7,788 bases of DNA from Burkholderiaceae bacterium (GTDB lineage: Bacteria > Pseudomonadota > Gammaproteobacteria > Burkholderiales > Burkholderiaceae_C). The DNA is taken from NCBI GenBank assembly GCA_017999135.1, contig JAGOBT010000134.1, forward strand, positions 1 to 7,788, given 5' to 3'. A model generated the notes under the pieces. The model was not told the DNA's origin and did not search any database. It worked only from the letters and a program-made list of their open reading frames with translations. Position 1 is the stretch's first letter. Each line of letters opens with the position of its first letter. The position numbers and the translations under genes were made by a program. Shown piece by piece: positions 1-5,285 of the stretch.

Positions 1-2
1 TG

Positions 3-605
3 AAGGGCTTCGCCCGCAACGCCGCCGGCGCGCCGGTCACCGTGTCGTTCGACAGCAAGGTGACCGACCTGCGCATGCGCATGGAGGCGGTGCGCTGGCT
101 GCACGAGATGCCCAAGCCCACGCTGGCCGTCATTCCGGGCCCGGCGGCCGGCGCCGGCCTGTCGCTGGCCCTGGCCTGCGACCTGCGCATCTGCGCCGAC
201 AACGCCAAGCTGACCACCGCCTTCTCGAAGATCGGCCTGTCGGGCGACTTCGGCGGCAGCTTCTTCCTGAACCATCTGGTCGGCGCCGCGAAGGCGCGCG
301 AGATGTACTTCACCGGCGAGGTGGTGCTGGGCACCGAGGCCGCGCGCATCGGCCTGGTCAACCGCGCCGTGCCGGCGGCCGACCTGCCCGCCGCGGCGGC
401 GGCCTGGGCCGCCGAACTGGCGGCCCTGCCCACGGTGGCGGTGGGCTACATGAAGCGCAACCTCAACACCGGCCTGCGCGGCAGCCTGTCGGACGTGCTG
501 GATGCCGAGGCGGTGCACATGATCCGCACCTTCGAGACCGACGACCACAAGGGCGCTGCGGCGGCCTTCGTCGAGAAGCGCGCGCCCAGCTTCAACGGCC
601 GCTGA
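3..605 (+). CDS. Enoyl-CoA hydratase/isomerase family protein (5' partial)
   Basis: This is the C-terminal part of a crotonase-fold protein. The frame is open to the left edge, so roughly the first 60 residues are missing and the GTG at 42 is not the true start. Numbered from that GTG, the glycine-rich oxyanion-hole stretch PAAGAGLSLALACDLR lies at 35-50, followed by the FSKIGLSGDFGG block at 61-72 and the usual C-terminal helices. Family members act on CoA thioesters (hydration, double-bond isomerisation or related chemistry) in the cytoplasm. By alignment from memory to mitochondrial crotonase, the two catalytic glutamates (E144, E164) are replaced by Ser41 and Phe61. Asp69 falls where PaaG-type isomerases carry a catalytic Asp. 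The exact reaction is therefore uncertain, and an isomerase-like role is as likely as hydration. A short-chain dehydrogenase follows 24 bp downstream, which suggests one transcript and a shared catabolic pathway. Confidence 0.88.
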   Translation, partial: KGFARNAAGAPVTVSFDSKVTDLRMRMEAVRWLHEMPKPTLAVIPGPAAGAGLSLALACDLRICADNAKLTTAFSKIGLSGDFGGSFFLNHLVGAAKAREMYFTGEVVLGTEAARIGLVNRAVPAADLPAAAAAWAAELAALPTVAVGYMKRNLNTGLRGSLSDVLDAEAVHMIRTFETDDHKGAAAAFVEKRAPSFNGR

Positions 606-629
606 ACCACCCTCCACTGAAAGCACACC

Positions 630-1427
630 ATGGACATCCAAGGCAAGGTTGCCATCATCACCGGCGGCGCCAGCGGCATTGGCGCCGGGCTGGCTGAACG
701 CTTTGCGGCCGACGGCGCGCGCGGCATCGTGGTCGCCGACCTGCAGCTGGCGCTGGCCGAGCAGGTGGCCGCCAGGATCAACGCCGACGGCAGCAACCGG
801 GCGATGGCCGTGCGCTGCGACGTCAGCACCGAGGCCGACATCCAGGCGATGGTGGCCGCCACGCGGGCGCGCTTCGGCCAGGTCGACATCTACATCTCCA
901 ACGCCGGCATCGGCGGCGGCACCGGCGGCTTCGAGGTGGACGACGCGGTCTGGGAGCGCATGTGGAAGATCCACGGCATGGCCCATGTGTGGGCCGCGCG
1001 CGCCGTGGTGCCCGAGATGGTGGCGCGCGGCGAAGGCGGCTTCGTCGTCACCGCGTCGGCCGCCGGCCTGCTGAACATCGTGGAGACCGCGCCCTATGGT
1101 GTGACCAAGCATGCGTCGGTGGCGTTTGCCGAGTGGCTGCGCATCGGCTATGGCCGGCGCGGCGTGCGGGTGGCGTGCCTGTGCCCGCAGGGCGTGGCCA
1201 CGGCCATGACGGCCGGCGGCGCCGGGTCGGCCGAGGTCGACGGCATGCTGCAGCCCGCCCAGGTGGCCGAGTGCGTGGTCAACGCGCTGCGCGACGAGAC
1301 CTTCCTGGTGCTGCCGCACCCCGAGGTGCTGGACTACCTGCGCGGCAAGACGGCCAACTACGACAAGTGGCTGGGCGGCATGCAGAAGCTGTACAGCAAG
1401 GCCGTGCTGGGCGAAGGCAAGGCCTGA
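630..1427 (+). CDS. Short-chain dehydrogenase/reductase (SDR), 265 aa
   Basis: This is a classical-length NAD(P)-dependent oxidoreductase with a Rossmann fold, acting in the cytoplasm. The cofactor motif TGGASGIG is at residues 11-18, the adenine-contacting CDV at 63-65, NAG at 91-93, catalytic Ser143, and the YxxxK pair Tyr156/Lys160. The Asn of the SDR catalytic tetrad is expected around residue 115 (usual context VNLxG), but the sequence there is KIHG, so His115 stands in its place. Start ATG 630 is chosen because the beta-strand leading into TGxxxGIG begins just after it; a weak purine run (gaaag) lies about 8 nt upstream. Its stop is 2 nt before the next gene's ATG, so the two are almost certainly co-transcribed and translationally coupled. 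The substrate cannot be told from sequence. The enoyl-CoA hydratase-like neighbour suggests a hydroxyacyl-CoA or related alcohol/ketone, which is inference. Confidence 0.93.
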   Translation: MDIQGKVAIITGGASGIGAGLAERFAADGARGIVVADLQLALAEQVAARINADGSNRAMAVRCDVSTEADIQAMVAATRARFGQVDIYISNAGIGGGTGGFEVDDAVWERMWKIHGMAHVWAARAVVPEMVARGEGGFVVTASAAGLLNIVETAPYGVTKHASVAFAEWLRIGYGRRGVRVACLCPQGVATAMTAGGAGSAEVDGMLQPAQVAECVVNALRDETFLVLPHPEVLDYLRGKTANYDKWLGGMQKLYSKAVLGEGKA

Positions 1428-1429
1428 CC

Positions 1430-2065
1430 ATGACCATCACGCTTTATGACTGCAGCACCGCCCCCAGCCCGCGGCGCGCGCGCATCCTGCTGGCCGAGAA
1501 GGGCGTGGCGCACGACACGGTGCAGATCGACCTGCGCAGCGGCGAGCAGCTGGGTGCCGCCTACCGCGCCATCAACCCGAACTGCACCGTGCCTGCGCTG
1601 CGCACCGACGACGGCGCCGTGCTGACCGACAACGCCGCGATCACCGCCTATGTGGAGGCGCGGTGGCCCGATCCGCCGCTGCTGGGCACCACGCCGCTGG
1701 AGAAGGCCGAGATCGCCAGCTGGAACTGGAAGGTCGAGTTCGAGGGCTACCTGGCGATCGCCGATGCCTTCCGCAACAGCACGCCGGCCATGGCCAACCG
1801 CGCGCTGCCGGGGCCGAACGACTACCCGCAGATCCCTGCGCTGGCCGAGCGTGGCCTGCAGCGGGTGCAGCAGTTCATGGACACGCTGGAGCGCCGCCTG
1901 GCCGGCCGCGACTTCGTGGCCACCGACCGCTTCAGCATCGTCGACATCACGGCCGCGGTGGCGGTGGACTTCGCCCGCATCGTCAAGGTCAAGCCGGGCG
2001 ACCAGCACCCGAACCTGCTGCGCTGGCGGGCGGCGCTGGCGCAGCGGCCGGCGTTCGGGTTGTGA
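1430..2065 (+). CDS. Glutathione S-transferase family protein, 211 aa
   Basis: This is a cytosolic GST of usual length. The N-terminal thioredoxin-like domain (about 1-80) opens with LYDCSTAPSPRRARILLAEKG, a bacterial GST start with candidate thiolate-stabilising residues Tyr6, Ser9 and Ser13. NPNCTVPAL at 49-57 contains the cis-proline (Pro55) that contacts the glutathione backbone, and LTDNAAI at 65-71 is the gamma-glutamyl-binding turn. The helical C-terminal domain (about 90-211) carries the N-capping box Ser169-x-x-Asp172, a folding signature of GSTs. ATG 1430 begins 2 nt after the SDR stop and is preceded by a purine-rich gaaggcaagg that can serve as ribosome binding site. The same frame is open much further upstream, but that stretch lies inside the SDR gene and is Arg/Gly-rich nonsense. 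Likely roles are conjugation, dehalogenation or isomerisation of an electrophilic intermediate of the same pathway; this part is inferred from context. Confidence 0.92.
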   Translation: MTITLYDCSTAPSPRRARILLAEKGVAHDTVQIDLRSGEQLGAAYRAINPNCTVPALRTDDGAVLTDNAAITAYVEARWPDPPLLGTTPLEKAEIASWNWKVEFEGYLAIADAFRNSTPAMANRALPGPNDYPQIPALAERGLQRVQQFMDTLERRLAGRDFVATDRFSIVDITAAVAVDFARIVKVKPGDQHPNLLRWRAALAQRPAFGL

Positions 2066-2083
2066 TCCCGGGGTTGTGAGCCC
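2056..2083 (+). repeat. Imperfect 14-bp tandem duplication at the 3' end of the GST gene
   Basis: Two adjacent 14-bp units match at 12 of 14 positions: CGGGTTGTGATCCC (2056-2069) and GGGGTTGTGAGCCC (2070-2083). The core GGGTTGTGA is identical in both. The first copy encodes the last codons and the stop of the GST gene. The second is intergenic and supplies the TTGTGA proposed below as the -35 box of the toxin-antitoxin promoter. Each copy is also weakly self-complementary (CGGG...CCCG), but the stems are only 4 bp and have no T-tract, so a terminator role is not supported. Confidence 0.6.
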
Positions 2084-2102
2084 GACATCGGCTTGCTAAA
2101 CT
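2074..2102 (+). promoter_or_regulatory. Predicted sigma-70 promoter of the toxin-antitoxin operon
   Basis: TTGTGA (2074-2079) and TAAACT (2097-2102) are separated by exactly 17 bp. Each matches the E. coli sigma-70 consensus at 4 of 6 positions. The segment 2093-2123 is clearly more AT-rich than the rest of the window. Transcription would start near 2109, leaving a leader of about 25 nt before the antitoxin ATG at 2134. The -10 box overlaps the left arm of the dyad described in the next entry, as expected for an autorepressed promoter. Prediction from sequence only. Confidence 0.5.
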
Positions 2103-2117
2103 AGTCTGCTGACTAGT
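2100..2117. promoter_or_regulatory. Candidate autoregulatory operator (inverted repeat) of the TA operon
   Basis: Perfect 7-bp arms ACTAGTC (2100-2106) and GACTAGT (2111-2117) flank TGCT; the central GC also pairs, so 16 of 18 positions are symmetric. The same heptamer ACTAGTC recurs as a direct repeat at 2112-2118. Phd/YefM antitoxins bind short palindromes overlapping their own promoter, and this dyad sits over the predicted -10 and start point, directly ahead of such an antitoxin gene. CTAG, generally a scarce tetranucleotide in bacterial genomes, occurs twice in 16 bp here, which adds to the impression of a selected site. Binding itself is inferred. Confidence 0.6.
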
Positions 2118-2123
2118 CATTTT

Positions 2124-2127
2124 GGGG
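2124..2127 (+). promoter_or_regulatory. Ribosome binding site deciding the antitoxin start
   Basis: GGGG at 2124-2127 lies 6 nt before ATG 2134. An in-frame TTG at 2122 would overlap this purine run and would itself be preceded only by the pyrimidine-rich operator sequence, so ATG 2134 is preferred. Confidence 0.5.
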
Positions 2128-2133
2128 CGCCAC

Positions 2134-2394
2134 ATGCAAGCTTGGCCAGTGCAAGACGCGAAGGCGCGTTTCAGCGAGTTTCTCGAGGCCTGTCTGGCCG
2201 ATGGGCCGCAGTTGGTGACCCGGCGGGGCGCCGAGGCCGCCGTGCTGGTGCCGGTGGAAGAGTGGCGCCGGCTGCAGGCAGCGGCGCGGCCGTCGCTGAA
2301 GGCACTGCTGCTGGCCGATCAGCCCCGCGGGGATGCGCTGGCCTTGCCGCCGCGGGGCCTTGGCCGGCGTCGACCGGTGCAGCCTGCGGATTGA
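2134..2394 (+). CDS. Type II antitoxin, Phd/YefM family, 86 aa
   Basis: This is the likely antitoxin of the PIN toxin that follows. The N-terminal half (about 1-50) reads MQAWPVQDAKARFSEFLEAC, then PQLVTRRGAEAAVLVPVEEW. That is the Phd/YefM DNA-binding fold: a short strand, the helix with the DAKARFSE-type motif, and the strand pair ending in the VLVPxEEW block. The C-terminal part (about 51-86), rich in Leu then Arg/Pro (LKALLLA followed by R-rich GLGRRRP), is the usual disordered toxin-wrapping tail. Expected roles are neutralising the toxin by direct binding and repressing the operon from the upstream dyad. ATG 2134 is preferred over the in-frame TTG 2122 because of the GGGG ribosome binding site. 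The stop is 3 nt before the toxin's GTG, typical of TA coupling. Naming as VapB would be by partner only, since the fold is Phd/YefM rather than AbrB-like. Confidence 0.87.
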   Translation: MQAWPVQDAKARFSEFLEACLADGPQLVTRRGAEAAVLVPVEEWRRLQAAARPSLKALLLADQPRGDALALPPRGLGRRRPVQPAD

Positions 2395-2397
2395 ACG

Positions 2398-2805
2398 GTG
2401 TACCTGCTCGACACCAACGTCGTGTCTGAGCTGCGCCGGGCACGGCCGCATGGCGCGGTGCTGGCCTGGATCGCCAATGTCGACGACGCCCGGTTGCACC
2501 TGTCGGCGGTGACCATCGGCGAAATCCAGGCAGGCATCGAACTGACCCGTTTGCAGGACCGCGCCAAGGCCGAGCAGCTGTCGGCCTGGCTGGATCAGCT
2601 GGCGGCCACCTACAACGTGCTGCCGATGGATGCCAGCGCCTTCCGCGCCTGGGCGCAGCTGATGCACCGAAAGTCCGACACGGTGTCCGAGGACGCGATG
2701 ATTGCCGCCACCGCCCAGGTGCACGGGCTCACCGTCGTCACGAGAAACCTTGCCGATTTCCGCCAGTTTGGCGTGCCGCTGCTCGATCCGTTCGCGGCGG
2801 TGTGA
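2398..2805 (+). CDS. PIN-domain toxin (VapC/FitB-like ribonuclease), 135 aa
   Basis: This is a Mg-dependent RNase of the PIN family, the toxin of the module. The N-terminus MYLLDTNVVSEL is characteristic of the VapC/FitB group. The acidic active-site residues are visible: Asp5 (LLDTN), Glu42 (IGEIQ), Asp99 (SEDAMIAATA) and Asp120 in the terminal TRNLADF motif, which also holds Asn117. Known VapC toxins cleave tRNA or rRNA; the target here cannot be predicted. Length is normal and no catalytic position is lost, so the toxin looks intact. The start is GTG 2398, 3 nt after the antitoxin stop, with only a weak site (gcgga) inside the antitoxin's last codons. Low independent initiation would help keep toxin below antitoxin. 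No separate toxin promoter is evident. The gene ends 18 bp from the convergent hydrolase gene. Confidence 0.92.
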   Translation: MYLLDTNVVSELRRARPHGAVLAWIANVDDARLHLSAVTIGEIQAGIELTRLQDRAKAEQLSAWLDQLAATYNVLPMDASAFRAWAQLMHRKSDTVSEDAMIAATAQVHGLTVVTRNLADFRQFGVPLLDPFAAV

Positions 2806-2823
2806 CCGACGCCGCCCCGCGCA

Positions 2824-4161
2824 TCACTTCGGCTCGGTCAGCGCCCCGTAGACCAGGTTGCGCAGGATCGGCCGGTACAGCACCCGCTGCTTCGGGCTCT
2901 GCATCATGAACACGGTGATCAGGTCGCTGGCGGGGTCGACCCACATCGCGGTGCCGCCGGCGCCGCCCCAGTTGTACTCGCCTGCCGCGCCGATGCTGCC
3001 GGCCTCGCCGGCGCTGGTGCGCACCGCAAACCCCAGGCCGAAGCCGTAGCCCGGGCCGGGCAGGTACAGCGGGGTCCGCACCACCTGCGGCGACAGGTGG
3101 TTGCTGGTCATGTACTCGACCGTGCGCGGGCTGAGGTAGCGCTTGCCGTCGAGCTGGCCGCCGTTGCGCAGCATCAGCAGGAAGCGGGCGTAGTCGGGCG
3201 CGGTGCTGACCATGCCGCCGCCGCCGCTTTCCATGCGCTGCACCACGCGCGGATCCCCCACCACCGCGCCCACGCCGATGGTGCGGTCGTCGGCAAACGG
3301 CTCGGCGATGCGGGCCTGGCGTGCCGCCTCGGGCACGTAGAAGCTGGTGTCGGGCATGCCCAGCGGGTCGGTCAGCCGCTGCTTCAGGTGCGCGCCCAGG
3401 GTCTGGCCGCTCACCACCTCCACCACCCGGCCCAGCACGTCGGTGGCATTGCTGTAGTCCCAGGTGCTGCCGGGCTGGAAGGCCAGCGGCATCTTCGCGA
3501 TCAGGTCGGCGAAATCGGCGTTGCTCAGCTCGCCGCGCGTGCCCACGTTGTTGTCGACGTACATCTTCTTGACCAGCCCGGTGCCGAAGAAGCCGTAGGT
3601 CAGGCCCGACGTGTGGCGCAGCAGGTCCTGCACCGTCATCGGCCGTTGCGGCGCCACCAGCTCCAGTGTCCTGGCGCCGGCGGCATCGGTCTTCTCCACG
3701 CCCACCTTCACCTGGGCGAACGCCGGGATGTAGGTGGCCACCGGCGCGTCGAGCAGCAGCTTGCCTTCCTCGGCCAGCATCAGCGCGGCCACGCTGACGA
3801 TGGGCTTGGTCATCGAGTAGATGCGGAAGATGTCGTCATGCTGCATGGCGCCGGGGGCGTCGCCGCGGCGCTGGCCCACGCTCTCCACATAGGCCACCTT
3901 GCCGCGGCGCAGCAGCATCACCACCGCGCCGGGGATCTTCCTGGCCGCCACCTCGCTGCGCAGCCAGTCGCCGATGCGCGACAGCCGCTGCGGCGACAGG
4001 CCCAGCTCGGCCGGCGCCGCGCTGGGGATGCCCTGGGCGCGGGCCGCCGGGCTCCAACCCAGCGCGCTGCCGGCCAGCAGGGCGGCGCCGCCGGCCAGGG
4101 CCAGGCGCCGGCCGGGCTGGACGTCGGATGGGAAGGGGGTGGTGCGGGGCAGGGCGGGCAT
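2824..4161 (-). CDS. Exported serine hydrolase, beta-lactamase/class C (EstB/AmpC-like) family, 445 aa
   Basis: This is a penicillin-binding-protein-fold hydrolase with a signal peptide. The catalytic SxxK tetrad is S116-M-T-K119 (IYSMTKP), the second motif is Y236-S-N238, HTSGLTYG at 183-190 is typical of the family, and the third-strand region is WGGAGGT at 398-404 in place of a canonical KTG. Members include esterases, D-aminopeptidases and beta-lactamase-like enzymes; with KTG missing, an esterase or related hydrolase is more likely than antibiotic resistance. The leader has a twin arginine (QPGRRLALAGG, about 16-25), a hydrophobic stretch and an AxA cleavage site (ARA, 40-42) before QG, so export by Tat (or Sec) to the periplasm is probable. 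Start ATG 4161 is chosen because GGAGA lies 5 nt upstream; starts further upstream (4194, 4275) would add Pro/Arg-rich sequence ahead of the signal peptide. It is divergent from a Bug receptor gene. Confidence 0.9.
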   Translation of the reverse strand: MPALPRTTPFPSDVQPGRRLALAGGAALLAGSALGWSPAARAQGIPSAAPAELGLSPQRLSRIGDWLRSEVAARKIPGAVVMLLRRGKVAYVESVGQRRGDAPGAMQHDDIFRIYSMTKPIVSVAALMLAEEGKLLLDAPVATYIPAFAQVKVGVEKTDAAGARTLELVAPQRPMTVQDLLRHTSGLTYGFFGTGLVKKMYVDNNVGTRGELSNADFADLIAKMPLAFQPGSTWDYSNATDVLGRVVEVVSGQTLGAHLKQRLTDPLGMPDTSFYVPEAARQARIAEPFADDRTIGVGAVVGDPRVVQRMESGGGGMVSTAPDYARFLLMLRNGGQLDGKRYLSPRTVEYMTSNHLSPQVVRTPLYLPGPGYGFGLGFAVRTSAGEAGSIGAAGEYNWGGAGGTAMWVDPASDLITVFMMQSPKQRVLYRPILRNLVYGALTEPK

Positions 4162-4166
4162 GGTCG

Positions 4167-4171
4167 TCTCC
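4167..4171 (-). promoter_or_regulatory. Ribosome binding site deciding the serine hydrolase start
   Basis: On the minus strand GGAGA is followed by 5 nt and ATG 4161. This is the best Shine-Dalgarno match upstream of the signal peptide and rules in favour of 4161 over the longer alternatives. Confidence 0.65.
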
Positions 4172-4206
4172 GGCTGTTGTTGTGGTGGATCCATGTTCTG
4201 GCGGCA

Positions 4207-4245
4207 GCGGCGGGGCCGCAGTCGCCTGGGCGACCGGTGGACCGG
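4207..4245. promoter_or_regulatory. Cluster of three adjacent dyads in the divergent intergenic region
   Basis: The 131-bp gap between the divergent hydrolase and Bug genes holds three perfect short inverted repeats in a row: GCGGC-GGG-GCCGC (4207-4219), GTCGCC-TG-GGCGAC (4221-4234) and CCGGT-GG-ACCGG (4234-4245). The last two share one base and both have 2-nt spacers. Such an arrangement can be an operator array for a regulator controlling both genes. However, short GC dyads arise easily at this base composition, and I could not pick out a convincing -35/-10 pair on either strand. Tentative. Confidence 0.3.
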
Positions 4246-4282
4246 CGGCCACTGGCACACTGCAGCGCCCGACACCGCCTCT

Positions 4283-4286
4283 GGAG
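4283..4286 (+). promoter_or_regulatory. Ribosome binding site deciding the first Bug receptor start
   Basis: GGAG at 4283-4286 lies 6 nt before ATG 4293, the start that places a complete signal peptide at the N-terminus. The open frame continues upstream to 4128 but encodes no recognisable leader there. Confidence 0.65.
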
Positions 4287-4292
4287 CCGCCC

Positions 4293-5264
4293 ATGTCCCG
4301 CCTGAACCGCCGTCACCTGCTGCAGGCCGCCCTGGCTGTCACGGCGCCTGCCGCGGTCGCCCAGACCGGGTTTCCGTCGCGCCCGATCAAGTTCATCGTG
4401 CCCTATCCGCCGGGCGGCGCCACCGACCTGGTCGGCCGGTTGCTGGCGGCCCGCCTGCAGGAGAGCTGGGGCCAGAACGTGGTGGTGGAGAACAAGGCCG
4501 GTGCCAGCGGCATGATCGGCAGCGAGATGGTGGCCCGGTCGGCGCCCGATGGCCACACCGTGCTGGTCGGCATCACCACCCACATCCAGAACTCCGCCAT
4601 CTTCGCCAAGGTGCCGTACGACCCGCTGAAGGATTTCGAGCCGGTCTCGCAGATCTGCCTGTCGTACCTGGTGCTGGTGGTCAAGCCCGAGTTCCCGGCC
4701 GGCAACCTGAAGGACTTCATCGCCCTGGTCAAGGCCAACCCGGGCAAGTACAGCTTCGGCTCGTTCGGCACCGGCTCGTCGTCGCACATCGTCGGCGAGA
4801 CCTTCGCGCGCAAGGCCGGGCTGGACCTGGCGCATGTGCCCTACAAGGGATCGGCACCGATGATGAGCGACCTGCTCGGCGGCCAGGTGCCCTGCGCCTG
4901 GGCCGACGTGAGCACCGCCACCCAGCACATCGCCGCGGGCAAGCTCAAGCCCCTGGTGGTGACCGGCGAGCGCCGCGCGCCGCTGCTGGCCCAGGTGCCC
5001 ACGCTGCTGGAAAGCGGCTGGCCGGGCTTCGAGCCGCTGGGCTGGGTGGGTGTGTTCCTGCCGGCGGGCGTGCCCAAGGCCATCGTGGAGAAGTACTCCA
5101 GCGAGATGGTGCGCATCGTCAAGCTGCCCGAGGTACGCGCCCGGCTCTATGAGCAGACGCTGATGCCGGTGGGCGACAACGCCGCCTCGTTCGCCCGCAC
5201 CCTCAAGCGCGACATGGTGCTGTGGCAGAACATCGTCACCGCGGCGGGCATCAAGCCGCAGTGA
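4293..5264 (+). CDS. Bug-family tripartite tricarboxylate transporter receptor, 323 aa
   Basis: This is a periplasmic solute-binding protein of the TctC/Bug family. The N-terminus SRLNRRHLLQAALAVTA resembles a twin-arginine leader (RRHLLQ), with cleavage likely near AVAQ at 21-24. The mature protein begins with the usual FPSRPIKFIVPYPPGGATD; the VPYPPGGATD block (36-45) lies by a ligand carboxylate-binding loop. VVVENKAGASG (63-73), the PYDPLKDFEPV strand-helix (108-117) and HVPYKGSAPMMSDLLGGQV (181-199) are further family signatures. Length is typical. Family members bind carboxylates, amino acids or aromatic acids and hand them to TctAB-type permeases; the ligand here is unknown. No tctA or tctB gene is in the window, so this is an orphan receptor, as is common in Burkholderiales. 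It is divergent from the serine hydrolase and convergent with the second Bug gene, 21 bp away. Confidence 0.93.
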   Translation: MSRLNRRHLLQAALAVTAPAAVAQTGFPSRPIKFIVPYPPGGATDLVGRLLAARLQESWGQNVVVENKAGASGMIGSEMVARSAPDGHTVLVGITTHIQNSAIFAKVPYDPLKDFEPVSQICLSYLVLVVKPEFPAGNLKDFIALVKANPGKYSFGSFGTGSSSHIVGETFARKAGLDLAHVPYKGSAPMMSDLLGGQVPCAWADVSTATQHIAAGKLKPLVVTGERRAPLLAQVPTLLESGWPGFEPLGWVGVFLPAGVPKAIVEKYSSEMVRIVKLPEVRARLYEQTLMPVGDNAASFARTLKRDMVLWQNIVTAAGIKPQ

Positions 5265-5285
5265 CGGCCAGGGGCGCGGGCCCGG

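Noticed and set aside
962..1429. N-terminal extension of the GST frame inside the SDR gene, which would suggest a fused protein
   Set aside because: The extension is Arg/Gly-rich and unlike any domain. A proper GST N-terminus begins exactly at ATG 1430, just after the SDR stop.
2068..2084. Possible terminator after the GST gene (CGGG...CCCG stems)
   Set aside because: Stems are only 4 bp and no T-tract follows; the sequence is better described as the 14-bp duplication.
2806..2823. Intergenic spacer between the toxin and serine hydrolase genes, checked for a terminator or attachment site
   Set aside because: Only 18 bp of GC-rich sequence with no symmetry or repeat of note.
4162..4275. Upstream starts (4194 and 4275) for the serine hydrolase
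   Set aside because: They add Pro/Arg/Gln-rich residues before a normal signal peptide, and neither has a Shine-Dalgarno sequence as good as the GGAGA before 4161.
3097..4305. About 400-codon plus-strand open frame antisense to the serine hydrolase
   Set aside because: His/Gly/Ala/Gln-rich low-complexity product with no motif. The opposite strand has intact SxxK and YxN motifs and a signal peptide.
3918..4928. Minus-strand open frame antisense to the first Bug gene that continues into the hydrolase gene in another frame
   Set aside because: Composition is typical of an antisense frame in GC-rich DNA, and it conflicts with a well-supported Bug receptor on the plus strand.
5265..5285. CGGGCCCG palindrome between the convergent Bug genes as a bidirectional terminator
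   Set aside because: The 8-bp palindrome has no loop and no flanking A/T runs, so it cannot form a useful hairpin.
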